Below the pieces are notes generated by a model, which saw only the letters and a program-made list of their open reading frames with translations, was not told the origin of the DNA and did no database searches. From positions 68,546,937-68,610,936 of the forward strand of contig NC_071334.1 of NCBI RefSeq assembly GCF_027744825.2: 64,000 nt of DNA, given 5' to 3'. This stretch comes from Synchiropus splendidus. Taxonomy: Eukaryota; Chordata; Actinopteri; Syngnathiformes; Callionymidae. A program made the position numbers and the translations under genes. Numbering within the stretch: position 1 is the first letter of the stretch; every line of letters starts with the position of its first letter. Of this stretch, positions 39,646 through 50,700 are shown piece after piece.

Positions 39646-41174
39646 GTTTGTTTTCTTCTGCTGTCTCCACATGTGGGATCTGGGTCTAAATATTATGTTT
39701 AGGGTCGGGCAGATGTTTAGAAGTGCGCGCTGGAAACGCTGACTTCTGCTCCCTGACGGACTGTGATTATATTTTCCCCAAACAAAAGCCAGGACAACAG
39801 AAACCTGTCTGTCGCCGGAGACTCGCTCGGACGTTGCTCCATCACGCTCACGTCCTTCTGTTTAGCAAGTCTTCATCCTTACAAACAGTTGCCGCGGCAA
39901 CCTGTTTTTGTTGCATCCATTCGTATGTAGATATGGCTGTTTTGTTCTTGGAACACAAAAGGCTGAGTGGACACCAGTTGTTTAGGAAGGCTTCAGAATC
40001 ACCGGCTTCTTGACGTCTCTGGAGGATAGTTAGAAGAAGACTTGTTCACTGGCGCGGAAGCATCCTGGAACCTTCTCAATACATGCCTCACTTACGGTGA
40101 TGTTTGTGAGGGCTCGGCTCCTCACAGTAGCACTGCATGCAGCTCTACTCTGAGTCTCATAACAAATCTCACCTCACTGTGTTTCACGGTATCAATGTTT
40201 GATCCAGATTATTGACGACTTCCAGCTGCATCGAGCTTTATAACTGTTCCAATGACGTGCAACGTAGGATGGTAGAGGAGGTTACCACCTTCCTTGCCTC
40301 TGATTGGCTGGAATCCCGCTTGTCTCCTCACCAATTGCAAACAGAGTTATTGTACTGATGAATGAACAACGTGATATAAAACGTTTGCCTATGCTCAAAC
40401 AAAGAAACGCCACTGAAAACTCCAATTGCAAGGCGGAGGAACAGCACCTCACAGAACGGTGGTGGTAGGAAGGTGGTACCTTCCTCTTCCATCCTACGCT
40501 GACAGGAGTGTGCGTGGTGATTGAAGAAGCTCGAGATCTCCTGAGTCGTGGTGCGGTCAAGACCTTCACCGCACCAAACATGGCAGCCAGCCATACAACG
40601 ATGCTTGGCGCCGTATTTGAAACGTGTAGCAGCGCTATGCTGTCATGCTAGCTGCCGCTAACATGCAGCTTTTTTTGCTGAATGAGTCAATCAGAACCAA
40701 CCCATAATCTGAGAGGGTCAGGATCAGGAGCTGGGTTTAAGACTCGTAGGTCAGATTGTCAGCCGAGTCACGGCAGGTTTATCCATGACTTGATTCACTC
40801 GTACTTCCTCAGACTGTGTTTGAGTGGACGATGCTAAAGGGAAGCTAACGCCGGACTCACGTGGTCCTCCTCAGACTGACTGGTTGGGTTCCCGACTGGA
40901 CCCGGCTCCTCAGTGAGACTCCTCATGAGTGACTTCACGGTGACCCCGAACTTCTGAGTTAGCTTTGAGCGGAAAAATCTATTTGTTCTGTGGCTATTGA
41001 CTGGCAGCTAATGGCTGATCAACCCCGACGGACCGTTTGACCACCGCCATTGTCCTGCCGTCCACTTTGCCACGTCCAGTTCCTCCAGTGCCGCGCTCGT
41101 GAAAGGGAATTTAATTAAGAGGAAACCTGATCTGTGGAGACACGCCCCCCCGCTCACGCTGCCTAGTGCGGGTC

Positions 41175-41377
<203 letters not shown>

Positions 41378-43522
41378 TCGGGGGTGCAGACTGAAGGCTG
41401 TAAACTGTGTGTGTGTGTATGTGTGAGCCGACCTTCCAGTAATCCCCGGTGTTTCTTTTGGGAGTGTAAAAGGCATCAATCCTGGTCCAGACGAGCCGGC
41501 TTATCTCCAGAACCTTCACCCGCATCTCAGTCCGACTGAGAGAGGAGCAGGTAGCTGCAGTGCGACCCTGACCTCAGGGGTCGAAGGTTAAGTGTCCAGG
41601 ACTGTGCTTTGTGCCCAGCTGCTTTGAATTGCTGGAGTGTTTTCAACATTTCTCCCGTCCGAGAGGAATTAGTCTCCGCGACTGGGCCGGCAAACGTTTG
41701 ACCCGAATACTTCAAACCGCCGGAGCCGGAGGAAGAAAAGTTTGTCTTCAGTCGTCATGTCAAACATCGGCCTCATCAAGGAGCCGCTGGGGAGGTGGGA
41801 GAGAGGGGGGGTGCTGGGGGTGGGGTGGGGTCACTCCCCTGGCCCCCCTTTTTTTCAGAGAGGTTCATGAGCGTCTGGTCATGGTGAGGCAATCTGTGAT
41901 TCACAGACGTAATGTTGGTCCAACTCCGCTGAGTCTTATGATCTCATCCATTTGACACAGTCCAAACAAAGACGCACACACACACTCTCAGCGCAGATCT
42001 GGGTCATGTTCCTGCCGAAGGAAGAGGCAGAAGGAGGGAAAAAAAAGTGGAGGCCTGTTGTTGATATCCCAGCAGGACCTCTGAGATCAAAGTGCGTGTG
42101 TGGCGCTGGCACACTGACCACAGGGGGACCCCGGTCCCGCCCGGCGGATGGAAACCTCACGTTGCGGGCGGCACACGTGTCGGCAGCTGCCTTCGGGCTC
42201 TGCCTTCCACCAGGCTCCCAGAGGAGGCAGGAAAAGCTCCAGGAGGAGAGGCAAGTGTGTGTTTACGTCCAGAGCACAAAGACGGGAAGAAGTCCTGCAT
42301 CCTGGTCCCACCATGCTTTGATGCTCCTTTCTACCAAACCAGCCCCTTGCTAGAGCTGGGTCAGGCCCAGCGTCGGCACCACCCACGTGACAGTGGTGAT
42401 GGTTGAGACCCATTTCTGCTCAACACCCCCCGGCAGTCAGATATGGCCGCATCCTTCTGTCCAAGCTCTGTGTTCACTTCCTCCATATTTCCTCAAAAAG
42501 CCTGCTGATGTGAGCCAAACGGAGCAGTACCACTGGAAACCATTGGAGGCAGTGTTGCTTTGACTCACAGATACAGAGCTCTGATGAGACACAACAGACG
42601 TGACAATGGCGGTAATTCTCCGTCCTCCAGTGGCGATATATTGAACACCATCACCGACCACCGCCTCCTACAACTCTGCCTCTGTTTCCTCTTCTGTGCA
42701 AGAGCTACAACAACACTTCTTCCACAGTCGCCATGTTGGTTTTGGGGGTCAGTCGTTTAACTGAGGACCTTGTGCTGCTCCCGGTGGACATAGTGGTGAA
42801 CAGCAACGTAAAGAAGGCAGGGAAGCATGTGACCTGTCACGGTAACATCGCACATGAAGGGAGCATAAGTGGGCTTTACTTGTTCTGTGTGCAACCCCAG
42901 GCCCGGGGGCCAAATTTGGCCCATCACCTCAGTTTGTGTGGCCCCAAGAGAACTGAATGAGAGCTCGATAAAGACAAGGTTGAGGGTTGCACGAGCCACA
43001 CACATGCTAGCGTTAGCCTTCAGACTCGTCCTGTTCTGGACCCTTCAGTCACGTTTTCACCTCTGCTGCGGCCGAGTTTGACTCCTGAGCCTGTTGCTAA
43101 CTGAGCCATGGTCCCCCTGCTGGTGCAGTTGGACACCAAACTGATCGTGTCTTCCCTTCGATCCAGAGGAGTAACTTCAACGTGTGATGATGGAGCGGCG
43201 CGTTCCGCTCACTAGTCACATGACCTTGAGTCAACAAGGTTTTCAGTCGTTTTCGCAGTTTATGTTTGGCACTCTGGTCATAAGCTCAGAATCTGTGTGA
43301 ATACCCAAGTGAACCATTGCTGTGACTCACTGGACGAGGTTATCGGAGGTCATGTGACTGAGTGGTGTATCTGTGTGGACTGACCCGAGGTCAGCCGTGT
43401 GCAGGCTCAGCAAGATTGTTGATCCTGTTTCTCTCCCCTTTTCACCCCCCTCACCCCCTTCTTTCTTCCTCCCTCCATCTCACCCCCGCCCCCCTGAACG
43501 GACTTGCCCTCACTAACCGCAG

Positions 43523-45804
43523 GTGTGTCTGATGTGAGGCCAGCGGGGCTCCGGGGACACCGCCTCTGTACCATGTAGACGGCCGCCTCCGCTCACCACC
43601 AAAGACCGCAGGGGCCGAGGAAGAGGAGCCAGCGAGGGAGGAAGATCCTGGTTTGGACGCCGCGTCGCAGGAGCAACTTGAGCTTCGCCTTTGCCTGGGA
43701 CTTGAAAGAGCGCCACCGTCAGCATGTGCCATGTCATTGTCACTTGCCGCTCCATGCTCTGGACCCTGCTCAGCATCGTGGCCGCCTTCGGGGAGCTCAT
43801 CGCCTTCATGAGCACTGACTGGCTGGTGGGCTTCCCGCGGACCCCTGACGCCGTGCTGGGTCACCACGGCGCCACGGCGGCTGGCGAGGCCTACAGACCC
43901 ACGCTGGGCATCTACGGCCGCTGCATCAAACTGCCTCACCTGCAGAGGGGCATCCTGTGTGGACCCTACGCCGTGCACTTCGGGGAGATCGCCAGCACCT
44001 TCTGGCAGGCCACCTCCATCTTCCTGGCCACTGGGATCCTGCTGCTGTGCGCCGTGGCCTTCATCTCTGTCTTCACCATGTGCTTCCAGAGCATCATGAA
44101 GAAGAGTATCTTCAATGTGTGCGGGCTGCTGCAAGGCATCGCAGGTGAGCCCGTCCCTCTCCTCCGTCCCGGGTTAGTCAGTGAGTCAGTGTGTCAGTGT
44201 GTCCTCCCGCTCCTCTTCCTCACTCTTCCTCCTGCTCCTCTTCCTCACTCTTCCTCCCGCTCCTCTTCCTCACTCTTCCTCCTGCTCCTCTTCCTCACTC
44301 TTCCTCCTGCTCCTCTTCCTCACTCTTCCTCCTGCTCCTCTTCCTCACTCTTCCTCCCGCTCCTCTTCCTCACTCTTCCTCCCGCTCCTCTTCCTCACTC
44401 TTCCTCCTGCTCCTCTTCCTCACTCTTCCTCCTGCTCCTCTTCCTCACTCTTCCTCCTGCTCCTCTTCCTCACTCTTCCTCCTGCTCCTCTTCCTCACTC
44501 TTCCTCCCGCTCCTCTTCCTCACTCTTCCTCCCTCTTTTCTTCCTCACTCTTCCTCCTGCTCCTCTTCCTCACTCTTCCTCCTGCTCCTCTTCCTCACTC
44601 TTCCTCCTGCTCCTCTTCCTCACTCTTCCTCCCGCTTCTCTTCCTCACTCTTCCTCCCGCTCCTCTTCCTCACTCTTCCTCCTGCTCCTCTTCCTCACTC
44701 TTCCTCCCGCTCCTCTTCATCCCTCTTCCTCCTGCTCATTGCTCAGAAGTCGTGTAGCTTGAGGAGCGTTGTGTGTGTTGCATTGTTGTGTTATGAGTCA
44801 CAGTTTTTCGACAGGACTCACAGTTTTGTGAGTCCTGTCGACCTGTTGCTTATTTGTGTGTCAAATGTCACATGACTGTGTGTATTGGTTGTGTGTCTGA
44901 GCTGAACTGGGCTCACATCACTCTTTTATTGTGGAGCTTCGGCTCTGGTGACATGAAGGGGTGGGGTCAAAGGTCAGGGGTCAGACACCAATGAAAAGTG
45001 TGGAAAGTAGAACCAGAAGCAGGTCTGTGCTGGACCAGGGGACTGGGGGTCCAGGGGCGGAGCCTGGAATCCATCAGGGTTCTGGTCTGGACTTCGGGCG
45101 GAGCAGCCACATGTGGAAAGAATTCTTGACCCACTTTTCATTTCCGCGTTTCATCTGATCTTGCCGCTGTAGAGCTGCAGAACCGAGCCTCACCTCCAGA
45201 ACCGGCCGCCCGGATCACTTACAGCCTCGATTGTGTCCGTTAGGAACCAGATCCGGTTTGATGGGGGCAGAAGTGGGTCACAGGAAGTCGCTCCGTCCGC
45301 CTGGTTCCTGTTGTTGTCGGCGCCGCCTGACCCGGCGAGCGCTTGGGTCCGCTTGGGTCAAATCAGACCAGATGTGACCGGGTCACGTATTTGCTGCCGG
45401 GTTCGTCTGGACCCAAACTGATTTAATGTTTCACCGTTGGTCAGCCATTACATTATGATGACCTGTCGCCTGCAGTGGTCAGTAGCTGGTCAGAGAAAGA
45501 TCGTAATGGGCTGATGTTCAGTTGCTCATATTGGATCCTCCTCGCAGGTCTGTTCCTGATCCTTGGTCTGATGTTGTACCCTGCTGGCTGGGGTTCCGAC
45601 AAGGTGGAGCTGTACTGCGGGCCGGAGGCAGCGCCGTACCGGGCCGGGGTCTGCTCCATGGGCTGGGCCTTCTACACCGCCATGGGCTGCACCGTGCTCA
45701 CCTTTGTCTGCGCCGTCTTCTCGGCCCAGGCTGAGATCGCCACGTCCAGCGACAAAGTCCAGGAGGAGATCGAGGAAGGCAAGAGCCTCATCTGCCTCCT
45801 CTGA
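43523..45804 (+). CDS. lhfpl2: LHFPL tetraspan subfamily member 2 (2 coding exons)
   Basis: LHFPL2 belongs to the lipoma-HMGIC-fusion-partner-like tetraspan family, distantly related to claudins; its molecular role is poorly known. The first coding exon spans 43523-44144, with a 200-base 5' UTR after a strong polypyrimidine tract and CAG acceptor; the ATG is at 43724. The second exon is 45548-45804 (TGA). The coding parts (421 + 257 nt) give 225 aa against 228 in human. Residues 1-10, [10 protein letters not shown], and the C-terminus [12 protein letters not shown] are family hallmarks. Four hydrophobic segments are visible: about 10-30, 95-120, 135-157 and 178-200. The first extracellular loop carries the GIYGRC and CGPYA cysteines. 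The intron (44145-45547) contains a 25-bp minisatellite. Teleosts may carry a and b copies; I cannot tell which this is. Confidence 0.95.
44205..44740 (+). repeat. 25-bp minisatellite in lhfpl2 intron 2, about 21 copies
   Basis: The unit CTCCTCTTCCTCACTCTTCC plus TCCTG/TCCCG repeats at 25-base spacing (the CACTCTTCCT core is at 44221, 44246, 44271 and so on). Copies differ mainly at one C/T position; one unit near 44527 is irregular and about 4 bases shorter. The plus strand is almost all pyrimidine. Because 25 is not a multiple of 3, all three forward frames stay open and none is a gene. It begins about 60 bases after the exon donor. Confidence 0.95.
44808..44841. other. Perfect 14-bp inverted repeat (hairpin), 6-base loop
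   Basis: Arms TCGACAGGACTCAC and GTGAGTCCTGTCGA are separated by AGTTTT, in lhfpl2 intron 2 shortly after the 25-bp minisatellite. No promoter, terminator or mobile-element context was recognised. Confidence 0.9.
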
Positions 45805-46127
45805 ACCGGACCGGCCGGGCCCGCTCCGCCCCGACACCCTTGTACCACTAAGACTGCACATCTGTGTCGGCCAGACCCCGACCGTCTGCGCCTGTAAATA
45901 CCCGTGACAATGATTCTGTGACGCAGAACCAGTGATGAAGAGGAGGAGGATGTCACACTTTCATTCAAAAACACTGACTCTCTTGCCAAACTCATGGAAC
46001 CACTAGGGGCTAGAACTCACTCTAGAATGTACTGCGAACCCGAAGTATTAGTCGGAGGTGACACGGAGACTTGACTCCGAGGGACTGATGATGTCACCGG
46101 CCCAATCGCACTCGTTTCTGCCAAACT

Positions 46128-46133
46128 AATAAA
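46128..46133 (+). terminator. lhfpl2: lhfpl2 polyadenylation signal (AATAAA)
   Basis: Canonical AATAAA 324 bases after the lhfpl2 stop codon, giving a short 3' UTR. About 1.6 kb of gene-free DNA separates it from the 3' end of the convergent scamp1 coding region. Confidence 0.6.
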
Positions 46134-46901
46134 CTAAAAGGGAGAAAAAAGCTGAGTCTTCTGGTTCCTGGTGTTTTGCTGCTGAAAATCACGATTCAGC
46201 TGCACAAGCTGAGTTCTGACTCCAGTCCTCCGGAGTCAAGACTCAATGTTTTACAAAAGCAGAATTCATTTTTCAAAGTTTTTTTAATTTGATGAAGATA
46301 TTCCACTGTATTTTTGTTTATACATGTTTCAGACAACAATCAATGCTTCATTCTCAATGATAATCTCAGTCAAACACAAAACAAGTAAAATTTAAAATAG
46401 ATTTGAAGATACAAATCCAAGTCTTTGAAGTTACATTAGTTAAATTCTTTGTGTATATGTACACTGGGAACTCTTTAATCTAAAAAATAAACACATGTGG
46501 GACACTTAACATTTCTGAATATGCGATTCGCCTGAAATACTGAAAATGTTATGTTTGTGGAACCAAGTTTTCCAGGAGACGATGAGGGGTCACACAGCTC
46601 GAAGTTTACGTTTTGTAAATCGCAGCAAAAGTAATAAATAGTACTGTGGCTGTAGTAAAAGCTTCTTAATCTTCATAATGCCTTTAAAAAAATACGCGTC
46701 ATCTGCGTGCCAGACGTCACTTCGAGTTCATCTGAGACCGAGATATGCCGTCGAGAGACGTCAGCGAAAGTAGGCACATTTCTGACCGTGTGCTGCCCCC
46801 GCGCGGCCACCAACTGTAACTGCACATCCAGACTCACGTCAGAGGTCGGGAGCGACAGAATGAAGTCACGTGACTCGCAGGTAGAAATTACAATCAGAGA
46901 A

Positions 46902-46907
46902 TTTATT
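46902..46907 (-). terminator. scamp1: Candidate scamp1 polyadenylation signal
   Basis: TTTATT on the plus strand (AATAAA on the minus strand) lies about 870 bases after the scamp1 stop codon. It is the best canonical signal noticed between the two convergent genes on this strand. Confidence 0.35.
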
Positions 46908-47775
46908 CAGTTCAACAATAAATATACAAAACCCACAGAAACTCGGATGAAAATGTAAGAACTGACTCTTCTCAGGACTCGCTCAAGTCGGAGGCGCGCA
47001 GTAGGAATCGAGCTTCATCAGCACAGGCTTCTCCGCGGGTTTCATCCTTCATCCTTTCGGTGAATGGGAGAGCGAGACTTGAGAGTCAGTCCAGCCGCTC
47101 GACCGCTGTGACTCACTACGCCATGACCTCCAGCCATCACTGTGCTCTCAGGACAATTTTATGAACACTAAGATTTCAATTTGAACACGGTCTTCATTGA
47201 CTGACTGAACTCAGCCACTGGACTTTCGTCTCAACGGTGGCAGTGATTTGTCTCCTGATCTCTCTCACCACTTTGACTCAGTCTCTGGGGACTCACAGCT
47301 GTGAGTGGAGGCCCATATGCTGCAGAGGAAACAGTTGTGAGTCAAACCTGACAGGAGGAAGAAACACGCCACACGAACACAGGCACCCGCTGAGGTGACG
47401 TGACGAGGAGGAAAGCGAGAGAGAGACCGCTGTGTTGCTCACAGACGCCGTCGGACGCTCAGGTAGGAAAACGGCAAGCGGCGGCGAGGCGTTATCTAGT
47501 CAGACAGGGGAAGGGTAGGGTCTCCAGATGTTACTGAAGCTGGGCTGCAGCCCCACCTGTGAGACCTGGAACATTAGAGTTGGTCGGTGGGAGTGGAGCA
47601 GGAGAGAAGGGGAATGCACAGCATTCAGGTTCTGTCACTCCACCAGGGGGCAGTAGTGTTTCTAACTGAGAAATAAAATAATTTAAAAGTAGAGATGATC
47701 ATGGGGCAATCTGGTGGGTGACTTCAGTGTTGGACTGGGGGGGGGCGGGAGGGGTCAAGTCCAGTGGGCGAGGCT

Positions 47776-50700
47776 TCAGATTTGCTCCTTGAAGGCGCCT
47801 TGCGCGGCCCTGGAGGCGGCGTTGGCAGCTGCCGTCTGGACCGTCTTGTTCGCCATGACACTGGAGGCGAACTCCTGCTGGGCCTTCTCGAAGCTGGCGT
47901 CGGTGGTCCGGTACATGGCATGGACCTGCGGGCGGGGGGGAGGGGGTTAGCGAGGGCAGATACAGAGAAACGACCCACTGCTATACTACCTTCTTGAACA
48001 TGATGAGCGACAGGACGGTGAGCGTGGTGAAGAGCACCGCCACCAGGATCATGATGATGCCCACCGGGATGCTCTTGTTCAGGCCCATCAGAGCCGAGAT
48101 CCAGCCACTGACGGATCAGACAGGACCAGACAACACGTTAGAGATGAAGGAACACGACATAGTACTGTCCACCAGGGGGCTCCAGACTCACCAGGCGCCC
48201 CATCCCGCAATGCCGATACTCTGCATGACGTAGACCCCAAACTGGCAGATGTAGATGAAGAAGAAGATGAAGAACCTGAAGGAACTGTCGCTCCTGAGGG
48301 GGAAGGAGAGGTGAGGCGGGAGCAGACGCGCTCGTCCTGTGCTCGCTGTGGTTACCTGAAGGCGCCGTACACGGGGCGGTACCAGCAGACGAAGGCGCAT
48401 GGCGTGAAGAGGATGAACCAGAGGATGGACAGGCCCAGGTCCACTCCCCGATTCAGGTCCACACAGAACCAGGACAAGCAGCCCACCATGTTGGCCAGTA
48501 GGGTGCCGCTGTGTACTGAAGCACAAGACAACATCAAAACTCTGGACCACTGAACACAGCGTGGAGGTCTGATATGTCGAGCGTCCGTCAGAAGCACACA
48601 TAAACATGGGGGTCCACGTGCCGTGGCCGCCGGACCCACAACCATCTGCGGGACTGTAGATCAAGAGTGAGGTTTCTGGACACAGAGCGCCCCCCCGATA
48701 CCTGGACGAGCTTATGGGTAGTTGATCCAAATCATGCCTCAAAGAGATGTGTGAACAGTCGGAAACCAGAACAGCAGGACAAGTCGGGACCACCTGGATC
48801 CAGGTCGGCGGTGGAGAGCTTCCACACCGCAGTGAGACATGTGACACAATCCTGCTGAGGAACATTCCAGGGGTCTGTGTTTGACCTGACTGCCACGGAG
48901 GAGGGGGGAGGGCCTTCTCCATGTTCTGATGCAGCAGAGGAACGGTCAGCTGACGGCTCACATGACCTCTCACGAGGACCGACACAATGACTCGCGCCTG
49001 TTCGCTAACACGCGCGCTTCTTAAGAGCGAGGGGTCCCAGTCATGTGACCTCAGCCCTTCATCAACACCCTCGTCTCGCAGTGTGACTCCGCTTTGACTC
49101 AGGCAGAGAAATGACTTGCCATGTTGCACAGCGGGAGGAAACTGGAGTGAGTGAGGATGTAAGAGCGGCACCTACACATCCAGAGGTAGTACATGATCTT
49201 CACTGTCTTCTGGAACTCCACTGGGATGTCCACCGTGATGTCGTGGTAGAAGCACGGTCCCACTGGGAACTGCTGCGGCAGCGGGGGCCAGTTATTCTTC
49301 TTACCTGGAAGCACACCGGAGATCAGAGTCGCCCCCCAACACCAGCTCCAGTTCTATCTGTGGCGATCGTCCGCGTGAGTCCTACAGACCTCCAGAGGCG
49401 CTCAGCGACTGCATCTCTCTCTCCCGCCGGTCCAGCTCAGCAGCTTTCCTCTCCAGCTCCTCCTGCCGTCTCAGGAGTTCTGCGGCAGCTGCCGACGACT
49501 CCTGGAGACACACGGCATCATCAGACCTTCATCTTGACTGATGTTGTCTGGTGGAGTCCCACCTGAGCTCTGGGCTGCGTGTAGGCCGGGGGCTCCTCTG
49601 TGGGCTTCATGATGGCGGGCTGCGTGCTGACGGCTGGCGCGGTGCTCCTCGGCGTCGTGCCGGTCTGTCAAGGAAAGAGGGATGACAAAGAGATTCAGAG
49701 AAGGTTAGTGGAGAAACTACTTCCACACCTGGTTCCTCTGCAGTTAAAAAAAAAAAGAGCTCTGTGAAAATGGAGTTGTTTCTGGCGTTCAGACGATCCT
49801 AATGAAATGATGCAGTACCACGGCAGGCCGGCGAGTGGCGCCGTAATGAAGAAGATAACACTTTTATCCACTCTGGGATTCAACTCTCAATGACCCTGTG
49901 TCCGAGTGGGCTGGTGCCCAGGTGACCATGACATCACTTCCTGTGGTGCAGCTTCAAAGTGAGGAACCAAAATCAGGAGTTAAGCCTGGTCATCTGAGAT
50001 TTTGAGGCGATATTCAGGGGCACCTGGTGGGGGCCACGGGCGGACCCAGGAGACAGACAAGTCCTTGGCTTCGACTGCTGCATCTGCACTCCAGCCTCAA
50101 CTTAAACTAAAAAAAGTAATGAGTAAATTCAATAGCGCCTTGGACCTTCAGCTGCAGCCATGGTTTCCACTCACACATGAAGCATTGACCAGAGAGGTTC
50201 TGGAGACGCTGCACTCACAGTTTTGACGTCAGAGAAGGGGTTGTAGTCCTCCATGCCGGGAGGAGCTGCCAGCCGCGCTTGTGTCACTGAAGGATCCTGG
50301 AAAGGCGGAAGAGCGGAGACTTGTGAGCACCAGCTGCTGACTCGTGTGCCTCACATTCTGAGGTTTGAAAGGGGGCGCGCGACAGCCCTGTAATTCCTGC
50401 CTGGCAGAGACGAGATGATTCCAATAATCAGGCAACACGTCTATAAATAACCGAGCGCGGTGCAGCGGCCGCTGAGAAGTTTAACACGAAGGCACCGAGC
50501 CAACGGGTCTCTTCCTAACCGTTCAACGGCAACGCTTAGTTCAAACAAGCCAAAGTCTGGCCATCTAAAAAAACTGACATACTGACATAGCCGAGTGACT
50601 CATTATTCAACTATTTATACAGTAACCTACAGTAGCTCTTTGCACCACGCCACACGCTGCTCTCCTCAGAAACATTAACTGCAGGTGGGACACAGAGGCG

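Larger units (their letters stand above)
45805..47775. other. Convergent 3' UTRs and spacer of lhfpl2 and scamp1
   Basis: Only the two polyadenylation signals are recognised. There is an AT-rich stretch at 46.25-46.7 kb and no coding exon. Confidence 0.6.

Noticed and set aside
43451..44134. 227-codon minus-strand open frame over the lhfpl2 coding exon
   Set aside because: It is the antisense of a clear GC-rich coding exon; the plus strand encodes LHFPL2, and the antisense peptide is low-complexity and matches no family.
44181..44762. Three overlapping 188-383 codon Leu/Ser/Pro-rich frames
   Set aside because: Artefact of the 25-bp minisatellite, which stays open in every forward frame; only the first part of one frame is the lhfpl2 exon.
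48188..49171. 327-codon minus-strand open frame
   Set aside because: It contains true scamp1 exon pieces read through introns; the real protein needs splicing at 48192-48293 and 48356-48515.
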